Assembly (NCBI GenBank): GCA_903821255.1
Contig: CAIJKT010001156.1
Span: 1-10,850 of the forward strand
DNA from: an uncultured Lentisphaeria bacterium
Lineage (GTDB): Bacteria > Verrucomicrobiota > Lentisphaeria > Victivallales > Victivallaceae
Direction: 5' to 3'
Length of the DNA: 10,850 nt
Shown here: positions 6,739 to 10,850 of the stretch, piece after piece
How the letters are laid out: each line of letters opens with the position of its first letter
Position numbering within the stretch: the first letter of the stretch is position 1
Position numbers and translations under genes: made by a program
Notes under the pieces: model-generated
The model's database searches: none
What the model was told of the DNA's origin: nothing
Seen by the model: only the letters and a program-made list of their open reading frames with translations

Positions 6739-8211
6739 TTACGCTCTTTTGAAGTCAATATAGCCGCGATCGATATCGGTGCGGACTAATTGTACGCGGA
6801 GCCGGTTGCCGACGTCCTGTCCTTCAAATCCGCTCACCAGCCTGCCTTCCACCGGCGGACTCAGCAGGCGGACCCACGTGCCTTTATCGGCGGCGCCGGT
6901 GACGATGGCGTCGAACTGTTCGCCGATTCTTGACTCCAGCAACATCGCGGCGGCGGCTTTTTCGACCAGCCGCTCAACTTTTTTTGCATCGTCCTCTTTT
7001 TCTGTGCAATGCCTGGCCAGCATCTGCAGTTCATCGTCTTTATACGGCATCGGACGCCCCGCGATGGCCGCTTTCAGCAGCCGCTGGGTGATCAGGTCCG
7101 GAAAGCGGCGGTTAGGGGCCGTGGAGTGAGTATAATCCTTGACCGCCAGCCCGAAATGGCCGGATGCGGTTTGTCCCGGCAGTTCAATCACATATTCGCC
7201 TTTGCCCAGCAGTTTGATGATGCTGAGCGAAAGGTCGGGAAAGCGGACCGGGTCGGCGGCTTTTTCCGCCAGCAGAAACTTTTCCAGCGCTTTGGAGTCC
7301 GGTTCCGCAGGTAAATTGACGCCGCGTTCGGCGGCCAGTTCCACGATCCGGTTCCAGCGTTTGGGTACGCGGACTATGCGCCGGACGGACGGAAAATTCC
7401 GCGATGCCAGGTAACGGGCGGTAATCCCGTTGGCAGCAACCATAAAGTCCTCAATAATATCTTTTGCCTTGTTCGATCTTTCCTCTTCCAAATCCTTGAG
7501 GTCTTCGCCTTCAAATACCGGTCGCGCCTGGATGGTTTCAAAGTCCAGCGCGCCGTGCAGGACGCGTAGCGCTTTCAGTTTTTGCGCCGCAATGTCCTGG
7601 AGCCGGATATTTTTTTCCAGCCCGCTGACCGCAGTGACCGCCTGCAGCACCGGCCCCTCTCCCTCCAGCCAGGCGGCGGTGCTGTTGTACGCCAGCTGGG
7701 CGCGGTTGCAGCCCGGAGCACGGTAAACATCCGAGCTATGGAGCGATCCGTCTCCGGTCAGGATCATTTCGATGACAACGGCCAGGCGGTCCGAGTCGTA
7801 GTTGAGCGAAGTAAGGTCGGTGGAAAGCTTCTCCGGCAGCATCGGGAAAATTTCGGCGGCGGTGTAAACGGAGGTGGTATTCTGCCGGGCATAACGGTCA
7901 ATGGCCGAGTTTTTACCGGCGACAGCATCCACATCGGCAATGGCTACCAGCACCTTGACGGAACCGCCGCCCAGGTCTTCGGCCACCGTGAGCTGGTCCA
8001 GATCGCGGGAATCATCATTATCCATGGAACACCACAGCAAATTCCTGAGATCCCGCATCGGTTCTCCTGCCGGCACTACTGCGGGAGCGTTGATGCGGTC
8101 GAGTTCTGCAAAAACTTCCGGTGGAAAATCCGGCGCCATCCCTCTGTCCAGCATTGCGCGGTGAGCAATGCGTTGCAACCGTGAACGGTTTCTCGTATCG
8201 TCGTTATTCAT
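6739..8211 (-). CDS. short-form RNB-domain exoribonuclease (RNase II/R family)
   Basis: Members degrade single-stranded RNA from the 3' end. The 490-residue product is much shorter than E. coli RNase II (644) or RNase R (about 800) because it lacks recognisable N-terminal cold-shock domains. The RNB catalytic domain spans about 50-385 and a C-terminal S1-like domain about 432-487. The acidic metal cluster reads SMDNDDSRDLDQ: D64, D70 and D72 match D201, D207 and D209 of RNase II, while the place of D210 is Q73. E254 and R368 (in APNRRF, versus SPIRKY in RNase II) match E390 and R500. I recall this DLDQ/APNRR pattern from a subfamily of short RNB proteins, so it probably marks a subfamily rather than a dead enzyme, though activity is unproven. 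The ATG has TAAGGT at 8226-8221 with 9 bases spacing. First gene of a pair with the J-domain protein. Confidence 0.88.
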   Translation of the reverse strand: MNNDDTRNRSRLQRIAHRAMLDRGMAPDFPPEVFAELDRINAPAVVPAGEPMRDLRNLLWCSMDNDDSRDLDQLTVAEDLGGGSVKVLVAIADVDAVAGKNSAIDRYARQNTTSVYTAAEIFPMLPEKLSTDLTSLNYDSDRLAVVIEMILTGDGSLHSSDVYRAPGCNRAQLAYNSTAAWLEGEGPVLQAVTAVSGLEKNIRLQDIAAQKLKALRVLHGALDFETIQARPVFEGEDLKDLEEERSNKAKDIIEDFMVAANGITARYLASRNFPSVRRIVRVPKRWNRIVELAAERGVNLPAEPDSKALEKFLLAEKAADPVRFPDLSLSIIKLLGKGEYVIELPGQTASGHFGLAVKDYTHSTAPNRRFPDLITQRLLKAAIAGRPMPYKDDELQMLARHCTEKEDDAKKVERLVEKAAAAMLLESRIGEQFDAIVTGAADKGTWVRLLSPPVEGRLVSGFEGQDVGNRLRVQLVRTDIDRGYIDFKRA

Positions 8212-8220
8212 TATAATTTT

Positions 8221-8226
8221 ACCTTA
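8221..8226 (-). promoter_or_regulatory. ribosome binding site of the RNB gene
   Basis: TAAGGT on the minus strand lies 9 bases before the ATG at 8211 and supports that start. It follows directly, two or three bases on, the TTGTC element at 8233-8229, which can pair with an upstream GACAA, so accessibility of this site could depend on leader folding. Confidence 0.6.
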
Positions 8227-8228
8227 TT

Positions 8229-8316
8229 GACAAATTTGGATTTCATTATGCGGCGCAAATTTCTCTTCAAAACTATTGTCATACTTATCGACAATTGTCG
8301 CTACAGTGCAACGACA
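8229..8316 (-). promoter_or_regulatory. structured, possibly switching 5' leader of the RNB/J-protein operon
   Basis: Read on the minus strand, the leader contains repeated complementary elements. TGTCGTTGC (8316-8308) pairs with GTAGCGACA (8304-8296) as a 9-base-pair stem with a 3-base loop. Two of the pairs are G-U wobbles that only work in minus-strand RNA. The next element, CGACAATTGTCG (8300-8289), is a perfect 12-base palindrome that reuses part of the first stem. ATTGTC (8295-8290) can pair with GACAAT (8280-8275), and that GACAA can instead pair with TTGTC (8233-8229) beside the ribosome binding site. Pairings 1:2 plus 3:4 exclude 2:3 plus 4:5, an attenuator-like layout. The palindrome could equally be a protein operator. 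Function is inference; it matches no riboswitch family I recognise. Confidence 0.4.
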
Positions 8317-8341
8317 GTCTGTTTGCCGTATCCTGTTTGTT

Positions 8342-8350
8342 AATATATCA
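8342..8350 (-). promoter_or_regulatory. candidate extended -10 promoter for the RNB/J-protein operon
   Basis: On the minus strand TGATATATT forms an extended -10 element (TGn followed by TATATT, 5 of 6 to consensus). The -35 position, 17 bases upstream (8370-8365), reads TTTTAA and is poor, as is common for extended -10 promoters. Transcription would begin near 8335 and produce a leader of about 120 bases. Bases 8351-8464 between this site and the IclR-family gene contain no gene that I can support and no U-tract terminator; an imperfect stem at 8396-8416 lacks a T-run. Confidence 0.4.
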
Positions 8351-8464
8351 TTAATTCTTGTGTATTAAAACTGCAATGTCAATGTTGCGTTCACCCTCCG
8401 CAAAGTTTCCGCAGGAGAAGCGTCGTTGCGGCCGAAAGCAAATATGCAGATAAGAAGTAATCCG

Positions 8465-9160
8465 TTATGCAGTTTTTTCTATGGCTTTGGCGGCTTCTCG
8501 GAGCAGTTTTATGAACTTTTCCAGGCATTCGGAAGTTTTGAACCCGGAAATGGCAATCGCAGCATAGGCCGGACTGCCGATATTCACCGCCAGGCTGAGT
8601 TGATTTTTATGTTTGACCATAGCCAGTTTCTTCTTTCGGATTTCGTCCAGTTTACGGAAAAGTTCCGCATCCGCCTGTTCATGAAACAGCGCCTTGACAT
8701 CTTCCTCCGGCAGTTCTGCCAGCAGCGCCATGCCGATGCTGGATTCCAGCGCCGGATACAGCGCCATGCCGCCTAAGCCGTTTTCAACCGGCGACCCGCC
8801 GGAATTATAATAGAGGTAACAGACTTTATCTTTCCACAGCACCCCGAGCGCGACCAGATAGCCGTGTTTGGCCAGGCGGTCAAGATGCGCAAAAGATCTG
8901 CTTAACAGCCCTGACGCCGCCATGCTTTGCGCCGCAATGACGTGCATGCCGGAGCCGACGGCATACCGCCTGGAAGACGTCCGGTAAGCCATGCCCAGAT
9001 ATGCCAGCGTTTTCAATAACCGGTTGACCCGTATCGGGCTGAGGTTGAGCTTTCTGGCGACAGCCAGCCCGGAAACCGGTTCCGGACTCATGGCCATTTC
9101 CTGCAGGACAGCCAATCCGTCAACCAGTCCGTATACTATTTGCGACGGTATTTTATTCAT
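8465..9160 (-). CDS. IclR-family transcriptional regulator
   Basis: IclR regulators bind DNA through an N-terminal winged helix-turn-helix and sense a small molecule with a GAF-like C-terminal domain. The 231-residue product has the winged helix at about 8-70 (PVSGLAVARKLNLSPIRVNRLLKTL, starting at 28, then the wing around TSSRRYAVGS) and the effector domain at about 75-231. That domain contains the typical SSIGMALLAEL helix near 140-150, and NIGSPAYAAIAISG near 193-206, which corresponds to the conserved ligand-pocket strand. The length is near the lower end for the family. I chose the ATG at 9160 because it overlaps the TGA of the upstream kinase gene as ATGA; an ATG at 9196 would overlap that gene by 40 bases. 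Ligand and targets cannot be read from sequence. Coupling to a membrane kinase is unusual for this family. Confidence 0.85.
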   Translation of the reverse strand: MNKIPSQIVYGLVDGLAVLQEMAMSPEPVSGLAVARKLNLSPIRVNRLLKTLAYLGMAYRTSSRRYAVGSGMHVIAAQSMAASGLLSRSFAHLDRLAKHGYLVALGVLWKDKVCYLYYNSGGSPVENGLGGMALYPALESSIGMALLAELPEEDVKALFHEQADAELFRKLDEIRKKKLAMVKHKNQLSLAVNIGSPAYAAIAISGFKTSECLEKFIKLLREAAKAIEKTA

Positions 9161-10850
9161 GATCTCTGCTTCTGCTTTTGCAGCCATTCCGTCCATTTCT
9201 GTTTATCGCTGCCGAAATCCTCTCCGGTGATTTCCTTGAGATATTCCGCAGCCGCGGAATTCAATTCGCGGTCTTTCGTTTCCAATGAATTTATCAGATA
9301 CGGAACGGCCGGTTTTTCAAACTTGGCCATTGCCTTCAAGCCGGCCAGCGCGGTGGACGTACTGTTTTCTTTGTTGCGGTTGAAAATATCCTCCAGCGCG
9401 GGAATGACGGATGCGTCACCGGAGCGGGCCAGCGCCTTGGTCAGTTCGGTTTGAACACGGGTGCTCGTTTCCCGTCCGGCCATAGCGACTAAATCCGGAA
9501 CGGATTTTTTGTCCTGAAGTTCGCCCAGAATATAGACCGCCTGTTCGCGGATCAGCGACTCCGGATCGCCCAGCAGGCAGCGGATATAAGTCAGGTCCGG
9601 CGTCTGCTTCGGAGCGAGCAGAACTATTGAGCGGGCGGAGACCAGCCGAACGTCATTTTCCCGGTCTGTCAGACTTTTTACGAGTTCCGGCACCGCGCCG
9701 CCTTCGCCGAGTTGTCCCAGGTCGTATGCGGCGGCGGCCCTTTCTCCGGCGTCATGCGATTGGAGTTTCTTCAGCATGGCTTCCAGCGGCGTGGGCGCTT
9801 TCTGCCGGCCGGAATCAGGCGTGTCGTTAATCAGGTCCATCATAACTTTGTTGCGTTCGGCCTCTTTTATTTTGATATCTGCAATTTTCTCGTAGGCTCT
9901 GCCGACCGCCTCTTTAATGCCGTAAAAACTCAACACCTGGTTAGGCTGCCGGATTTTGGCTAACGCTTTGGCGGCCGCCTGGGCGACTTCACGGTTCTCG
10001 TCCGCATACAGGGCAAGGATATCTTTCATTAATGGGTTGATCAGAGAAATCTTTTCACTCAGCGTCTGTATCGCCGCGATCCGGAGCGGCGGTTTGAGGT
10101 TGCGATTCCCGGCAATGTTGAAAAGTGTCGGAATCACGGTGGCGCCGACGAAAAATTTCAATGCTTTTACGGCTTCCATTCTGACGGAAACAGGCGCGAA
10201 AGGGTTTGCGCCGATATCGGCTATTTTGTCGGAATATTCCTGAATGCCGGTTTTTCTGACGCTTTCAATATCACCTGCGGCGGTTACCGCCGCCGCTCTG
10301 TTTGCATCCGTCACTCCGGCATTGGCTGCGGCCGCCAGCAGATCGGGAATGGCTTTTTCGTCACTGAATTTGACCGAGGCGGCGATGGCGGCAGCGGCAA
10401 CGTCGGAACTGCCTGAATAGCATTTGCGGAATAGACGGAATGCGGTTTCCCGCTGTTCCGGCTTCTTAATTTTCTGTTGCTCCAGACGGACGGCAAGATC
10501 TTTGACGGCTCCAATCTGACGGATCGGATCGCCGCTTTTTATTCCGTCATCGGCAACTTCCAGATATGACGGACCGCTGAAAATCAGCCATCCGGCAATT
10601 ATTGCTGCGACGATCAGCGGCGATGCCAGCATAGTTCCGAGACCCAGCGGCTTGCGCCTGATTTTGCGCCACAGACGGACATGTGGAGGAACCGGCCGCG
10701 CTGAAACCGGATCGCCTTTGAGATAAGATACAAGGTCGGCCCGGAGGTCTATGATCTGCTGATATCTGCGGTCAGGATCTTTTTCCAGACATTTAAGAAT
10801 AATATTTTCCATATCTTTTGACACCGCGCCGGGCGCGATAGTTTGAGGGC
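9157..10850 (-). CDS. Ser/Thr protein kinase with membrane segment and HEAT-repeat tail (N-terminus outside window)
   Basis: The frame is open to the window edge, so this is the last 563 residues of a longer protein. The visible part begins with the end of a Hanks-type kinase: PGAVSKDMENIILKCLEKDP then DRRY, which is subdomain XI with its conserved Arg, followed by the DLRADLVSYLKG helix. A basic stretch (RLWRKIRRKP, visible residues about 58-68) precedes one membrane helix (about 70-91), predicting a cytoplasmic kinase and an external C-terminal part. The rest is alpha-helical HEAT/PBS-lyase-type repeats, clearest at about 355-540 (for example GERAAAAYDLGQLGEGGAVPEL), ending with a Trp-containing tail (KWTEWLQKQK). 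The GTG at 10824 is an internal codon, not a start, because homology to kinase continues upstream of it. The ATP-binding and catalytic motifs are outside the window, so activity cannot be judged. Its stop overlaps the start of the IclR-family gene. Confidence 0.9.
   Translation of the reverse strand, partial: PQTIAPGAVSKDMENIILKCLEKDPDRRYQQIIDLRADLVSYLKGDPVSARPVPPHVRLWRKIRRKPLGLGTMLASPLIVAAIIAGWLIFSGPSYLEVADDGIKSGDPIRQIGAVKDLAVRLEQQKIKKPEQRETAFRLFRKCYSGSSDVAAAAIAASVKFSDEKAIPDLLAAAANAGVTDANRAAAVTAAGDIESVRKTGIQEYSDKIADIGANPFAPVSVRMEAVKALKFFVGATVIPTLFNIAGNRNLKPPLRIAAIQTLSEKISLINPLMKDILALYADENREVAQAAAKALAKIRQPNQVLSFYGIKEAVGRAYEKIADIKIKEAERNKVMMDLINDTPDSGRQKAPTPLEAMLKKLQSHDAGERAAAAYDLGQLGEGGAVPELVKSLTDRENDVRLVSARSIVLLAPKQTPDLTYIRCLLGDPESLIREQAVYILGELQDKKSVPDLVAMAGRETSTRVQTELTKALARSGDASVIPALEDIFNRNKENSTSTALAGLKAMAKFEKPAVPYLINSLETKDRELNSAAAEYLKEITGEDFGSDKQKWTEWLQKQKQRS

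Noticed and set aside
6732..6758. Upstream TTG start for the J-domain gene
   Set aside because: It would overlap the ribonuclease gene by 20 bases and has no better binding site; the ATG at 6731 fits the 7-base gap and gives a typical basic N-terminus.
7582..8184. 200-codon plus-strand frame opposite the RNB gene
   Set aside because: It is antisense to a gene with clear catalytic motifs and gives a low-complexity product; it is a shadow frame.
8227..8232. Perfect TTGACA on the plus strand, resembling a -35 box
   Set aside because: No acceptable -10 element lies 16-18 bases downstream, and no plus-strand gene follows. The bases are better explained as part of the GACAA element of the minus-strand leader.
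8396..8416. Stem CTCC(T)GC/GCGGAG downstream of the IclR-family gene as an intrinsic terminator
   Set aside because: The stem has a bulge and no T-run follows in the minus-strand direction.
8376..8453. 25-codon basic peptide frame on the plus strand in the gap before the IclR-family gene
   Set aside because: There is no ribosome binding site and no sign of conservation; a weak TTGTTA/TGTATT pair at 8337-8366 upstream is not enough to support it.
9161..9196. Upstream ATG start for the IclR-family gene
   Set aside because: It adds 12 residues outside the winged-helix domain and overlaps the kinase gene by 40 bases, whereas the ATG at 9160 makes an exact ATGA junction.

Overview
The window is bacterial chromosome with moderately high GC and dense coding. 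It holds eight genes in two convergent blocks. The best guess for the host is the PVC group, most likely Lentisphaerota or a relative. That guess rests on a transmembrane Ser/Thr kinase with a long HEAT-repeat tail (a planctomycete/lentisphaera-style architecture), a GyrA with a degenerate GyrA box, and the folP-cdaA-cdaR cluster. It is an inference from protein character; no rRNA or other phylogenetic marker is present.

Left block, plus strand, about 1-5541: a 175-base leader region, then gyrA (DNA gyrase subunit A), folP (dihydropteroate synthase), cdaA (membrane diadenylate cyclase making c-di-AMP) and cdaR (YbbR-type membrane regulator of CdaA). Gaps are 15 and 12 bases, then a 1-base stop/start overlap, so this looks like one operon linking DNA topology, folate synthesis and c-di-AMP signalling. 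The gyrA leader holds an imperfect direct repeat, a candidate promoter, and a 7-codon reading frame with a good ribosome binding site whose stop overlaps the gyrA start.

Right block, minus strand, read from 10850 down to 5568. First comes the C-terminal part of a Ser/Thr protein kinase: end of the kinase domain, one membrane segment, then HEAT repeats. It is cut by the window edge. An IclR-family regulator follows, coupled to it by an ATGA overlap. After a 253-base non-coding gap come a short-form RNB (RNase II/R family) exoribonuclease and, 7 bases further on, a protein with an internal J-domain (HPD motif) flanked by acidic and basic segments. The gap upstream of the ribonuclease gene carries an extended -10 promoter candidate and a leader with several mutually exclusive hairpins built from one GACAA/TTGTC element, the second of them a perfect 12-base palindrome.

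The two blocks meet tail to tail at 5541/5568 with only 26 bases between them and no clear intrinsic terminator. I see no tRNA, rRNA, CRISPR, insertion sequence or phage gene. The parts most worth a second look are the switch-like leader of the ribonuclease/J-protein operon, the pairing of those two genes, the coupled kinase-HEAT/IclR pair, and the leader peptide in front of gyrA. None of them is established as a new system from the sequence alone.
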